64,000 nucleotides of DNA from Hirundichthys speculiger (Eukaryota; Chordata; Actinopteri; Beloniformes; Exocoetidae). How positions within the stretch are numbered: the stretch's first letter is position 1; each line of letters opens with the position of its first letter. The notes under the pieces are model-generated. The model was not told where the DNA came from and did not search any database. It saw only the letters and a list, made by a program, of their open reading frames with translations. The position numbers and the translations under genes were made by a program. Location of the stretch: assembly GCA_018398805.1 (NCBI GenBank), contig JAGFBZ010000703.1:496001-560000 (forward strand). The letters run 5' to 3'. Positions 1-12,700 of the stretch are shown one piece after another.

Positions 1-816
1 TACATAATCAGGTAAGAGCCCCCTACTGGAAAAGTAATGCAATGATTAATACTTTCCAGCTGGCAACATTTATTAATGCAGTGATGCGGCTTTTCAGCCG
101 CAAACAACCATGCGGTCACAGAGAAGATGTAACTTTGTTTCAGAAGGGTCAAATTATTGTCAGCATCAAGTAAACAAAAGAGCCAAAAATTGTTCAAGTT
201 ACCGATATAAGAGGAAATCAGCGGTATTGTTTAATAATGACAGAAACAGCTCTTCCACAAGCAGAATGAAAGGAGAGGTCAAGGTATTAAGTCTTAACAA
301 CCGAGTAACCTCAAGCAAACCACTAATCAGTGAAGACAGAAGGAAAAAGGCTTTGATTTACAAAGGAGCCTAAAGAGTGGACTCTGAAACGATGTTAAAA
401 CGGTCATGTGATCTGATGAGTCCACATTTACCCGGTTACAGAGCGATGAAAACATCGGGGCAAGAACTGCATCACGTTGGTCAGATCTTAGTCCCAGTCC
501 AGAAACAACTTTTACAAGCTAATAACTGATTTGTTGGCATATGAAACCAAAAATAATACACACCAAAAAAAAGCTGTTGATAACTAAATGTTTTATTTGT
601 GATGGAAATAACTTAAGCATGATATAATCTTTCTGCTCTGGCTGCCTTTGAAGACCCACACGGCTGCTCATCACCAAGCTCTTAAATGATATTGTCTGCT
701 CCGATGGAAACTTTGTCTCACTGGTGTTTCATACTGCACATTTTTAGCACATGGGTTTCTTTTTTGTCCCCACAATCTCTGTCAAAAACACACTCACACA
801 AAAAACACCACACCCC

Positions 817-836
817 CACACACACACACACACACA
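817..836. repeat. (CA)10 microsatellite
   Basis: Uninterrupted CA dinucleotide run, preceded by a C/A-rich stretch. Confidence 0.9.
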
Positions 837-2721
837 AACAATAAACTTGAACCTGAGAATAAACTCAGTGAACCTGCATCAAGCTGTTCTCAAGCTGTCT
901 GCTACATTTAAAATGCTAATATAAGACTAAACTGATTAATAATTAAACAATTACGGTCATGAATCAATAACTTCTGCACATATTTTTCATTAGTAAATTG
1001 CACAGAGTAAACAAAGAAGCAGTATTACCAATTCAAATGTGGACGGGGGGGGTGGGGGGGCATTCTAATCGTCCTAACTTTGATGAAAAATAAACATTCG
1101 AGACAGTCACTCAAACGCTAAGGCCTCTGCGACAATTTTCCAAAGTAGATCATGTTATTGCTTTAGATACAGTTAGTTGGTTGATTATTCAAGTAAACAT
1201 GGTTGGAACATTTTTAATGAAGTAGTCCAATATGAGAAATTCATGATAAATCTGTTGCGTCTCGTCAATGTACAGAACACTTGGACAGATTTGATGCCCA
1301 TCTGAGCCTCTTTAAAGCTGAACTGATTTCCGTGGCAATCGGTCTCTAGTTTGTGGAAGTCAGACGCTGCAGCACAAAAGAGGGGCTTCCTTCCACAGGA
1401 ACGACTATTTACATGCCTCACGTTAGTGCAGCGACTGGCTTTCTGATGTCTCTCAAAGGCTGCCTTCGCTGTGCAGGTGAAGTGTAGACCTTTTTTTTTC
1501 CTTGCAGAGGTCACATGACCACTGTGCTTTTTGTTGATCTTATCCATTACAGTCAAAGCGACGCGTTCATGGATCATTCTCGTTTGAGGCTCATCATGCA
1601 GACGCAAGCCACCGTCTCCCTTCTCCAAATGCCAGAGTGGTAATAGCTCAGACCATAGCAGTAAGTGTAAAGCCTGAGAAACAAGGATAAGAGCATAAAC
1701 AAATCTGTGATAAGAAATATGACATGGCTATCAGCATGCAGAATAAGCCAGGCAGTGCGAGCGCAGGCACCCAGATTAATGATAAATTACGAGGACCAAG
1801 GCTTGTTTATAGCACTCATTTTCCCTGCTGCACCTGCTCATATTCTCTTGGCCTAGAGCAGCTCCCTCTCTCTTTTTTTTCTATTTTCTCTCTCCATCTT
1901 TCATACTCCTTCATCTTTCTTTTTCTTCTTTTCTCACCCCCATCCCACTTGCCCTTTTTTTTTTTTTTTTTTTACTTTTCTCTGAGTAGGTGCTTATTTA
2001 AAATGATCCTGCATTTCTAAAGCACTCTGCCAAAACCGGTGGGACACCCCATGAAAACATAATCTGTGGGTGTATAATTGATGTCTTAAAGGAGAGGGGG
2101 GGGGGCAGGGAGTGGAAATATTAGTAGGATAAGAAAAAAGGGCAAGCGAAAGTACGGGGAGAGAGAGGGGAGCAACAGAGGGTCTACTGTAGGTGAAAGA
2201 GGAAAAAATAAGAGCAGGGGAAAAGTGAGTTAAGAGACGAAGTAAAGGGTGACATTTTGATGCACACCTTGAAAGAGAAAGAGAGAGAGAGAGAGGGAGA
2301 TAAAACCAGAACGAGATGAGAGCAACGGGCGAGCACGCTGCCCTTTTTGGTAGCAGCTTTTGTAATAATACACCATCCAGCATCGATACAATGCTTAATT
2401 TTAATATTAATTACAAATATCTCTCCACACAACAAGGAAATAATTTGACAATCACTTTGGATCCAAGTGCTGTATTAAATGCAAAGCGGGGCTAGAGGGG
2501 AGAGCAGTCAATATGGAGGACTAAAGTCTGCCCCCCCGCTACTCAGTCCTCCCCCCTCCCCTCCCACCGCCACCACCAACTCATTACATGAAGTGTGAAT
2601 GTTAATTCTAGTGGTTTTATTAGTTAGAATCAAGAAGGAAAAAATGAGAAGAGGGTAGTTTTTTTTTTTTTTTTCATTTTTCATAACAAGTGGCTCTGTG
2701 TGGGTATCTTGGAGCTTTTCT

Positions 2722-2725
<4 letters not shown>

Positions 2726-2769
<44 letters not shown>
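2726..2769. repeat. (TG)22 microsatellite
   Basis: Perfect 44-bp TG run, the longest GT-class array in the window. An open frame through it would encode a Val/Cys repeat and is an artefact. Confidence 0.95.
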
Positions 2770-2773
<4 letters not shown>

Positions 2774-2915
2774 CATGTGGGAGGGAGGGGAGGGCGTGTG
2801 TGCTGGGTCACGGTTTTGTGAGGATGGGCTGATAAAAGCCCAGTGGGTCGGTGGTACTGTACATGACTGTTATACGAGTCACATTTATATATTTCTTATC
2901 CCTCCTCCTCCCCAA

Positions 2916-2932
2916 CCCCCCCCCCCCCCCCC
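2916..2932. repeat. C17 homopolymer
   Basis: Seventeen consecutive C on the plus strand, inside a wider pyrimidine-rich block beginning near 2898. Confidence 0.9.
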
Positions 2933-3166
2933 TCCTCACTGTACAAAGCAATTTCTAGTAGAGTGCTACGAGGGCAAAGTGTTTACATACCAAATTATAA
3001 GAATATACTGACAGTGTTTGGTTGTTAATAAGCCGTAATCACTTGCCCTAATTTAATCCGGTTGCTATGGTAAACAAGTGACACTTGAGGCTGATGGGAG
3101 TTGGAGGAGAGTGAGAGAAAGAAAAAAAAAACAGCTGATGAAAGAAAACTGCACAGACACTCATTT

Positions 3167-3173
<7 letters not shown>

Positions 3174-3198
<25 letters not shown>

Positions 3199-3201
3199 AC
3201 A
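3174..3201. repeat. (CA)14 microsatellite
   Basis: Uninterrupted CA run downstream of a purine-rich block at about 3100-3130. Confidence 0.9.
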
Positions 3202-3478
3202 GTCTGTGCTCCGGCAAGACACCTGCTGTCCTCTGCACACCAAACATGTTTGAACGGTGGCGCACACTCTCTTCAGAACATGAGAGGAGGATGTGATTGT
3301 CCTCACGTATGTACCGCATGCGTGTCGGTCAGACGCAGCTGCCTCTGCAGTCAACAATGCTGCTCTCATCAGAAAGCAGAAAATTGAGCAGGAATTGGGC
3401 TAATTGTATGTAATGACGGAGAGTAAAGTACATGAAAACACAAAGGCCGGCTCATAAGTGAACGAGCGCATTCACGAA

Positions 3479-3498
3479 CACACACACACACACACACA
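3479..3498. repeat. (CA)10 microsatellite
   Basis: Uninterrupted CA run, followed by degenerate CA-rich sequence to about 3552. Confidence 0.9.
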
Positions 3499-3674
3499 CC
3501 CAGAACATACGCAGTCAAACAAGTCCACACACTCAAGCAAACACGCAAACACACTTCCTGTCAGCTGCCCACATCACATTCTTGTCTTAGGTGACGTCAC
3601 AACGCTGTTTACCTCGTCCTTTTCTCTTCCTCTCGCACCACTGACATACAAGTAAGTTCATCCATAGTTTGCAC

Positions 3675-4501
3675 AATAACTGTTTTTTAAAACTGATACC
3701 GATAACCGATAACTTTCAGCTCCTAAAGGCTGATACCGATACAGATAACACACACATATACCTAAGATCATTACATCTATACTATGAACAGAATAAAAAA
3801 TAGTTTTGACTTTTTAAATGAACAGATATTTATTTTTTCCAATGAAAAACTATTGTCAAGCCTCTCAAACATTTTTGTAAAGCTATGAAACAAACCTATT
3901 TGATATCTCACATTAACTTAAATAAGGTTCATTACTGACTGATATAAAAAAATAAAGGCTCCTTGAACTAATGGAAATACATGCATCAGAATTACTAACT
4001 GAAAAAGATTAACATTTAAAGGATTTGGGCTTGTGGTTCCATTTAAATCAATACCTTTAATTAAAGTAAATGAGGTTCAGTAGTTTTTGTTTTTTATTTT
4101 TTAATCTCATGGAAGCTTTAGATGAGAGAAATGAGGAAGAGGGGAGAGGCTGCTGCTGGTTTGCGTACGTTAGCATTAGCTTCCGTTAGCTAAAATTTGC
4201 GAGATTTCAAAACTCCATGGAAGCGATTGTTATGTCGTAGGTGGCCGATCAGGTTTTACGTATTAAAGCTTGTAAGGGGGTATTCTTGATTTTCCTGATT
4301 GAGTAATTGTTTTTCTGATTATGTCGACGTCACTTGAACATAACATTCACTGCCGGTCATTCAAAGCTCAGAGGGAACGAGGCACTGCCATGTTGACAGA
4401 AATATATATGTTATCGGGGCTATTCGTCGTGACTTATCGGTATGATGTCATAATTTCCTGTTATCGGCCCGATAGTTATCGGTCCGATAGTTATCGGTCC
4501 C
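3675..4501. mobile_element. hAT-type non-autonomous element (ATCGG-rich)
   Basis: An ~827-bp unit bracketed by a 10-bp direct repeat TAGTTTGCAC at 3665-3674 and 4502-4511, which fits an 8-bp hAT TSD with chance extension. Both ends are rich in the same short motifs: GATACCGATAACCGATAAC near the left end and repeated GATAGTTATCGGTCC on the right. These face each other as imperfect inverted ends. The left tip is degraded, so the exact terminus is uncertain. No transposase coding was recognised. The superfamily follows from TSD length and is inference. Confidence 0.75.
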
Positions 4502-4736
4502 TAGTTTGCACCATACTGGTCATTTTATGAAGGACTTTGGTTTGTTCTCTACATACTGCATCAAATCCTGTTGTCTCCCTTCCTGCATATAAAATATATT
4601 AAATATATGAATGGAAAACAAACCAACAAACAAACGGTCTCTTCTAATGTGACACTGCAGTTTGGGCTATTTGGTATATTTAAATAATATGAAACTGATG
4701 ACAAACATTGTGATGCAGATTAATCAATAATCAGAT

Positions 4737-5380
4737 TAGTGCTGGGCGATATGGAAAAAATCATACATCACGATATGGACTATTTCATATCACGATAACG
4801 ATATATATCACGATATACCATAATAAAGTATGTTTTCAGTTATTCTCTGAAAAGTTTGACAAAAATTTCATTGCTTACTTTTCAACTTTATTTTGAAAGG
4901 ACATTTAGCTGAACTGTCACAAACATACATTTTAGTGCAGCAAAAACAGGTAGGTACAGAGGTACAGTAGCTTTCACATTTTTTTAAAGTGCACAACAGT
5001 TTCTGAGAGGAAAAACACATTTTTGCACTGAAGTTCAGCTATAAAAAAATAAACACAAGTTATTTTTCAACTTTTTTGAAATCTGTAACCTTGTAGTGCA
5101 AAGTTTGCAAACCAATATAAAGTGTCTAAAGTAAACATCAGGGTTGAAGAGAACTCTGTTTAAGGCATTAACCATGAATAAAAGTGCAAACATAAAAGGC
5201 TACTTTGGTAGAAGTAGATATGATTCTATCAAATTTATCGTTGCAGGTTATTTAATTACATATTTGCTGTAATAATTGATAAAATTAGGTTAGAAACGAT
5301 AGAAACGATAGAAGAGAAATGGCACGATACACACTTTGCTATCATCCCCACGATATGTATCATCATATTGCCCAGCACTA
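4737..5380. mobile_element. hAT-type MITE, TAGTGCTGGGC termini
   Basis: A 644-bp unit with inverted ends: TAGTGCTGGGCGATAT on the left and the reverse complement of TAGTGCTGGGCAATAT on the right. It is flanked by a perfect 8-bp TSD, AATCAGAT, at 4729-4736 and 5381-5388. Subterminal sequence is rich in CACGATAT motifs. No coding remnant is visible. The 8-bp TSD and terminal repeats support hAT. GCTGGGC-ended repeats are, from general knowledge, abundant in fish genomes. Confidence 0.9.
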
Positions 5381-6899
5381 AATCAGATAATGCACCCTGT
5401 GGTGATGCTTACAAAGGTTTCCTAAAGTATTAATCAAGCAGGAATCAATATGAACGTGGTCAAAAAGTTAGACTCCAGAGAAACACCTGGTCAGATTTGG
5501 AGAACGGCACTGATGTTTAAGAGGGAGCTTTTATTGTAAATGGGTTTATTAAGATGTCAGGAGAAGCAGTTAGGATAAGTGGGGAGGAAGACGTATTAAT
5601 AATTACACACATACACAGAAACACAGGCTAATGAGTAGATACATGATGTGCACTCTTTTGTCACCCCTTGAACTTGCTAACAACGGAGCATGTTCTGCTG
5701 ATGAGACCCCGGCTGCTTACAAGTTCATTTTCATTCAGGGTGATTGTTTATTAGGGTGCACGTTCACTACTATCAGATGGCTGTATTTGTGCTTTCACAT
5801 TTCAACTCTTAAAATGTGTTTCACGGATGTCCTATCGGCCATAACCTGAAAACCTGATGTGCTGTAAAAAATACAGAAGAAAAATGGTGGAAAAAAAAAA
5901 AAAATCAGGTCATTGATTTTTATCTCCTCACAGTGTCTTCTGCTGATTAAATTTGAAAAATTTCCACTTCTACAATTTAATCCAGCAAATAAGAAAGACT
6001 GTAGAGAAAGGGTATGAATGGTTGACAAAGGCTTTCAATTAAAACCTTTTCAGAGCAGAAAATCCCTACCTGTCATTCTTAAGTCAGAGTGGAAAAAGTG
6101 CGATTACAGATCCACTGTATCCTAAATCCAGCCTGCAGAAGGCCAACAAATCAGTCAATCTACCATCTAATGAGATTCATCTCGTTGGAAGAAAGAATTC
6201 ACCATTGCTTACTTTCAAGCGAATGTATGATTTAAGTCGTTTAATGATATTTGCCATATCACACTGGCTTAAGAAATCTGGATTTGCAGAAGAAAGAACC
6301 AGTGAAAGAGAAACAGAGACAGAGAGGACAGCCATGTCTGGTAATGGTTTTATTCTCTCTCTCGCTCTCTCTCTCTTTTTTTTTTTTTATAGATGCATAT
6401 CAATACATATCGTGGCGTCTGCAAAGAAGCTGCCACTTCCAATATCTCCTGGACATTTTACATAATTATTATTTTCAGGAGTCGCTGGGGTCCCATAGAA
6501 GGGAATGTAAGTGACAGGCATTTAAAATGGTTTTTAAATCATGCGGGATAACCAGGGCCTTTCAGAAATAATTGTGTCAAACTGCTTTTCACCTTTTTTG
6601 CCAATCAATATGCACACTTATTCATAGGCAGACGACTATCCATCAAAAGAGCAGCGCTGCTCTTTAATATACATGCTTGCATTTTAATGGGCTACTTTCA
6701 CAACAATACTGTAGACAACAATGTGTTCTCTGTGTAACGTTCCCATTAAACTGATGACGCAGCCCCTTTCACGTGAGGCACAGCATGGGCTCCCGTGCAT
6801 GCCTGCCTCATGTGAGTGCACGTGTGCACACATGCAAACAGGAGGCGTGTGCACGCAGACGCCAGTGGCCTAAGTCAATCTAATCACGTTCCCTTTTGT

Positions 6900-7470
6900 T
6901 GCATTCTCGGTAAATGATTCAAAAGCTAGATTTCATGCATGCTTTCATACTAATTCACTTGCTTGTATTTTTCATTTTAGCAGGAATAACTCTGAGAACA
7001 ATTAAGAATTACTCCAATCTCCAATTAAGCTTCTAAACAGGACCAAGACAGGGGGAATCTATTCATTTTCTTTTGATTAAAATTATTGCCACTTGCAAGG
7101 AGCTTTGGGGTTTATATATTAAATAATGCATAATTTCATAATTATATAGAATATATAGATTTTTTTAATAGGATACTGGGCAAAGTGGTGACTTTAATTA
7201 GATCAGTGTGTAAGATATCTCGGGGGTATGATAAAACAATGTTAAATATCTGACAATGAGTGTAAAATGTGTTCCAACAGATAATGAAACACAAATAGGG
7301 TCTCACTTTGTCGTGGCTCCTATTTGCCGAAACATCCCCTCATACGTTTTCTAAAATTTCATAATTATATTGAAAATATCACCAGGGGGATAACGCAGCT
7401 AGGTGCTAAATAGGATGCTGCCTGTCCCCCACCTATTCAGAGGCATACATTATCATCATATTACCGTAGG
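6900..7470. promoter_or_regulatory. Candidate conserved regulatory element
   Basis: An AT-rich, non-repetitive stretch, dense in homeodomain-type cores (AATTA/TAATT near 6985-7030, ATAATGCATAATTTCATAATTA near 7123-7144). It is followed by TCACCAGGGGGATA at 7379-7392, which loosely resembles the CTCF core. It reads unlike the surrounding simple repeats, but no alignment was possible. The call rests on texture only. Confidence 0.2.
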
Positions 7471-10022
7471 ACTAAATTACTTGAGAGAGTCGGCCACAGA
7501 GCAGCGGAGACACAAAACAAATTCATCGTAGTAGCCTCCCTTAAGATACTCTGTTGTGTCTCCTGTCACACATTCTCATTCTCATAGTCACATACAATAC
7601 ATTTGAGCTAATTAGCCGGCCTAGAAGGTCACAGGCACAGCGACGCTCGCACAAAGATGAGTTAAGGCTCCCGATTAGCAAACAACTAAGGAGCACTTGC
7701 CTGAGCGAAAGGAGGTCGACACTTCTACAATTAAGGCGGAATTAAAGATGCACTAAAACAGCAACACTTTGCCGAGCAAACAACGCCCGCAGCCTCGTTC
7801 AAAATTACAGCGGGCTAATTTGAAATGAAGGACAAACAGTGGCTGTGTATGTGTGTGTGAGAGTGTTTCCACAAATTTCTCCCATTATGTGCAGACCCCT
7901 GGTTTTGGTCTATATATAAAGTATGTAAATGTCGGCTAGTTGTGACAGTCAGAAGCGTCGATGGAAGTTGACAGCTGAATTATAACCGCAGCCGAATCCA
8001 TCAGTCCTTTGTTTTAACTGGAGAATGGAAGGTTTTTAAAACTCAACAAAGGCCTTTAATCAAATTCTCAAGGTTGTTGGCTTTAGCATTGTATTAGTTT
8101 AATTGTTTCTGCTGCACCGTTGACGTTAATGACACATTCCTATGTAAATATAATGTGGCTCCCAGAAGCCATCAAAACATTTTAAGGTCCAATGAATACA
8201 GTTGCAACACCCCCCCCCCACCCCCCCATCCTTCCCCCATTTCTCCCCGTGCAAAAAAATTCCTTTTTTATTAAGCAATCTCTGCACATTGCTTGGTTAT
8301 ACAATATAGAGGAAGGGAGATTGATTAATAAAGAGTTTAATGTATTGATGTGCAGCACTGATACAAATAACTGTGGAGAGACAGAGGGGAGCCGATTACA
8401 CCTCTCTTCCTCCCTTATTCATCCTCTTACCAACACATACTGATCCACACCCACATGCAAAGCACAAGTGTAAACTGATTTAAAAGACCTCTCGAATAGT
8501 ACCACATATATTTGTATATGTACGGGCCTGGAGTAACACTCACACACGCTCCTGCAAACACAGATGGTCATCGTAAAGGCCTTTGGCATCCAGAAGATTC
8601 ATCATGAACGATTGAGAGATAATGACACTGGATATTTCCTCACCATTCAGAGATTAACGCATTTAGACGTGAATCAAAGAATACATTAGAAGCAGTGTGA
8701 AGCCTCGTACTGTAGCTCGCGACTGTGAGGAGACATCTTGGCCCATATCTTAAATACTGACAGGCAGCCTTTTGTGTCTGTGTGAATCGCTTAATCAACT
8801 CTTTGGGGGGATGTACTGTATTTAAGTGGTTGTTGGTAATTTAAAATTTGGTGGATGGCGTTGGGGGAGAGGGAATCAGATACTTTAGCGCCAGCAGTGA
8901 TATCACGCTACATTTGCAAACATGCTTGCATAAACAAAACTGAGCGAGAGGCAGAAAGAGATATGCTGGTGATTTTCAGGCTCGGCACATACATCTCAGC
9001 TGAGATTCAGTTTTCACTCATGATTATATGAGCTTTTTTTGTGTGTGTGTCTGTTTCCTTTTCACCGTTTGCTGTCTGACAAAGCTCACCAGACTGACAT
9101 GAGCTTTTTGGTCAACATTAAAATATGTACAGGAAGCTTTCATCACTTAAAAACTGTCATCAAATGCTGTAAAACTACATAAACTCCAACACTACAAGTG
9201 ACTAAAACAGAAAATCTACTAATGATATAAATTTTGCTGCTGAATTTGAGCACATATTTACAATAGTCGCCATTTTCATTTGTAATTATAATGTTTGATC
9301 CTGCTCTCTTGTTGATGCATTAATTTTTCTACAAAGTGCATTTGTTCAGAACCAAAATGAATGCAGAGAAAATGTCAAAGCCTGAACAGGATGTGTCTCT
9401 GCAGATACTTTATATTTTACATTTTAAAAACCACGTGTCTGCAGCATGTAAACAGCAGCACAGAAAATGATCAGGAAGAACAGTAGTTACGGCATTAGAC
9501 AGCCATCTATGCTTGAAGTAATGCGTGTAAACGCGTCTATTCCTGGTGTCTTAAAGGCCACACGCGGAAAATCGCAAAACAACAGTTGTTGATGGCGAAT
9601 ATTCATCACGCGTGAAATGCCTGAGCATCACAGTTAAATCTTTTATATGAGAGATGACTTAGCCGGATATGAATCTGTAAGAAGGTGTGAGTTTTCTAAA
9701 ATTTGAAAGGTGTCAGCCCCACAAATGATTGGTTATTGTTCAGTGTGTAAAATAGTTTATATCATCTACAGATGATCATGACAATTTGCTCATAATCCCT
9801 TTAGAAGGTGCTTACAGGGACTCGCAGTGGCGTGTTATCCACAGACAACTGCTCCAGAATAAAAGATCAAGTGCATTTGAAAATTTCCATTACACAGAGA
9901 CGTACAGACTCTTGCACATAATGCGCAGACTTCCTATGCGTCGTCTTCCTCTGTGCCCTGGGCTGTAACATTTGCTTTCTTAGTCAAGGAGAACAATCTC
10001 ATTTGCAGGGAAACAAATAAGG

Positions 10023-10044
10023 AAAAAAAAAAAAAAAAAAAAAA
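10023..10044. repeat. A22 homopolymer
   Basis: Twenty-two consecutive A on the plus strand. Confidence 0.9.
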
Positions 10045-10260
10045 GAAAAGATGTAGGCTGTGACAATACCTCAAATTCCATCCGTTCTTCCTCATCTTTT
10101 TAATTTACAATGCAAAGTGTAAAAATAAACACTGAGGGCTCAATTTAGTGTGGTTTTCAGCCGTGGCACCTAATCCCCCACCTCACCCATCCATCAGTGT
10201 GCTGGAGGTTGTAGATTTTCCTCAGGGGAGGGGTCTCATTTCAGGAGAGATAGGTGGGCT

Positions 10261-10286
10261 CACACACACACACACACACACACACA
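10261..10286. repeat. (CA)13 microsatellite
   Basis: Uninterrupted CA run. Further short CA tracts follow near 10503-10595. Confidence 0.9.
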
Positions 10287-11274
10287 CTATGCCCTTTAAA
10301 AGGACTTTACGTTCGACTGACATGATTTTTCTTAATACCTAACCGCTGTATGCCTGGTCCAAACCTAAACTGACCCTCCTATAAAGTAAAACCAAGTCTT
10401 CATACTTGAAATTAAGTTGTTTTACATGATGGGACTTTCTTTTTCACCCTCAAGCCCTCATGGGAGCCTGAACAGCTCCTGGTGGACCCTAATCTCACTC
10501 TCAAACACACAAACACACAAACACACAAGCTTCTTATAAGATATCAAGTTGTCCCAAGAACAAAAATGCACACTGACCACACACACACACACACTGTGAC
10601 GAACAGGAAAACAAGCAGCTTTTAAATGCAAGACAAAAAGTTTTTTTTTTTTTTTGACAAGGCTCTCTGAGTATTAAAACATGTTAAAAAGAAGACATTG
10701 GGCCAAGCGTAAGTGAAGATCTGCACCTTCCCTTGTGTACTTATCTTTAACCTGCTCTTTCTCTCAGTCACTTTGGTTTGGGTTCTGCTACATCCATCTT
10801 TTTTTTTTCCTGCCGTGCATGTGTTTAAGAAATTATTTTCCAACTAAAATCAATGTCTTTTTTTTTTAGAGACAGCAGGCAAGAGAGAGTATATGTAATC
10901 TGTAAGACCAGACCTGTCTGATTATATCCTCTTACTATCTATTTCTACCAAATGAACAGAAATAATGAGCGAGCCAATGACGGAATGAAGTTATAGATTC
11001 TACTTGCTGTTGAGAAAACACAGAGTTTGTTAGGTCTAAAGCCGGGGCCGAGCCAGCCAGCGAATGACGGATGTTACGGCGTTAGCTGGCTGATTAAAGC
11101 CCTATCTGCTTCAAACTAGGCAGGGGGCGGATTTTCATTCTGACATTTAAAGAACAAACACAATGCTTAGTTGGGTGGCACATTTGGCTATTGTTCTTTT
11201 TTAAGATAAAACTTCTGTCCACGAGGAAGTTTAAATCTTTCCGGGTTGCTGCTGAATCGGGGGTTTTTTCCTTT

Positions 11275-11575
11275 ATGTCTTGGGGGGGCGGCTCGGCGCG
11301 AGCGGTTCTACGGGCTTTCTTCGTGCGCGTACGTGCATGCGTGCGCATGTGTGTTCCCGCATGTAAACCGTTGCTCTGGAAGACCTCGGTCCAACTTCGG
11401 CGGTGGCCCGCGGCCACATGTAGTGTTGTGATAGAGCACTGGCATCTACGGGAGTCACACACACTGCTGCCCGACGGTGGGGCCTCTCTTATCGGAGCCG
11501 CCAGCGCGGTAAGCTAGGATTAGCATCTAGATCTGCGAAGACTGGACGTCAGCGCAGGGGACGCCGGTTACAGAA
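11275..11575 (+). promoter_or_regulatory. CpG-dense patch with candidate splice donor
   Basis: Roughly 26 CpG dinucleotides fall in the ~240 bp from 11278 to 11517, far above the rest of this AT-rich window. A strong donor-like sequence, GCGCG|GTAAGC, lies at about 11506-11516 on the plus strand. This could be the promoter/first exon of a non-coding transcript or an unannotated 5' UTR. Open frames cross it on both strands, as GC-rich DNA permits, and none has a recognised domain. No TATA box is evident. Purely a candidate. Confidence 0.35.
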
Positions 11576-12157
11576 TAAAGGGTGCAGGATGGAGAAAGAT
11601 GGAGATAGAGGCTAGTAGATGGAAAGGGCGGGTTCAAGCAGATAGCGGGATGTTATGCTCACCACTGGAATGAAGGATGACATTTCTGCCATCCCCCACT
11701 CATTGATGTTCATTTTCATTCATTTCCTCTAATTTTCCTGCTCCTTTAAAAGAACGTCGCTCCCTTTTATTTAGCCTTCTTTATCCCCCGTGGACAAAAG
11801 TGCACGATAGCAGCGCATGTCCATGCCTTCTTGGACTTTTTTGGTGGTCTTTTGTAGAGGACACACTTCAAAACCCCAGAAACATCGCACTCACAGAGCA
11901 GGCTAAGTGGGCCCTGTTTTTGAAGTCTTTCTTTGAAATAAGCGAGGCAATCCCTTGGCCAAGGGATCATATTCTATTTACGTTCCCTTTGCCAACGACA
12001 CAGGCAGCGCTGGCCAAATTCACAAAAGAAGATCCACATTGGAAAATCCGGCTAATCCCTGATTGAAAGTTCATGTGTTGGCTTCGATGGATAAGCTCTG
12101 GCAGATTTTCCCAGGAAAGGGGAGTAAAGAAAAAAAAAAAAGGCAACAAAACTGGGA

Positions 12158-12178
12158 TTTTTTTTTTTTTTTTTTTTT
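12158..12178. repeat. T21 homopolymer
   Basis: Twenty-one consecutive T, preceded 19 bp upstream by an A12 run (12130-12141), so the two could pair as a hairpin. Confidence 0.85.
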
Positions 12179-12521
12179 GGTTAAAAAGTGGACTCAGTGT
12201 CAGTGGCAGACAAGCACAAGGCTGTAGTGGGATTCTCTGCTTCCGCCCTGAAGGGAGAGGTTATGTCTCTGCCTTTAGCTACAGTCGGCTGTAGATGATT
12301 TCTTCATCGGCTGACGATGAAGAAGGCGGTCGAAACTGATGCTACCTTAATTAATGTAACTCCTCCTTTCTTCTTTGTCCCTTTATTAATTCCTAAATTT
12401 CTCATGAACTTCTCCCTCCCTCTTTCCCAGTCTGTTTTTCTCTTTTTTTTTTCCCCTTCATCCTCCTCTCCCTCCCTGGCTTCGTCTACCCTGCTGCCTT
12501 CCTCCTCTCTCTCTTCCAGGG

Positions 12522-12700
12522 GTGGTGGCGATGGCTAGAGAGTCTGCACAGATGGCAGGCCAGCTTGCCTTCAGGGGAAGAGCTCCGCAGCTTAAACTTC
12601 CTCAGTTTTCCTCTTTTCTTCCTCCCTTTTCTTCAACTCAAACTTTTGGCTTGCAACTTTTTCATGCCTGGCGAGGCTTTATCTCACTGTGCACAATGTG
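12522..12700 (+). other. Candidate exon or chance open frame after a strong acceptor
   Basis: A long pyrimidine tract at about 12360-12520 ends in TCTCTCTTCCAG, an excellent splice-acceptor match. It is followed within 11 nt by an ATG at 12532 that opens a ~55-codon frame ending at a TGA near 12700. The predicted peptide begins MARESAQMAGQLAFRGRAP and has no recognised domain. It lies about 1 kb downstream of the CpG-dense patch with a donor-like site. The two could be exons of one transcript, or the tract may be simple sequence. Confidence 0.2.

Larger units (their letters stand above)
1..3664. other. Non-coding, microsatellite-rich stretch
   Basis: No recognisable gene. The stretch holds several microsatellites and homopolymer runs (listed separately), a pyrimidine-rich block near 1860-1980 and a (GA)-rich block near 2275-2300. 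The longest open frame, 147 codons on the minus strand at 1185-1628, has no recognised domain or biased composition, so I do not call it a gene. Confidence 0.6.
5389..11180. other. Unique non-coding DNA; no gene recognised
   Basis: No protein domain, RNA gene or transposon end was recognised. The open frames present are short and of low complexity. AT-rich blocks with ATTA cores occur around 6.9-7.3 kb and are listed separately. Homopolymers include an A22 run at 10023-10044. Confidence 0.5.

Noticed and set aside
1185..1628. 147-codon minus-strand open frame
   Set aside because: No recognised domain, mixed composition, no splice or promoter context; compatible with chance.
2700..3011. Val/Cys- and Pro-repeat protein
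   Set aside because: Produced by (TG)22 and a C17 run.
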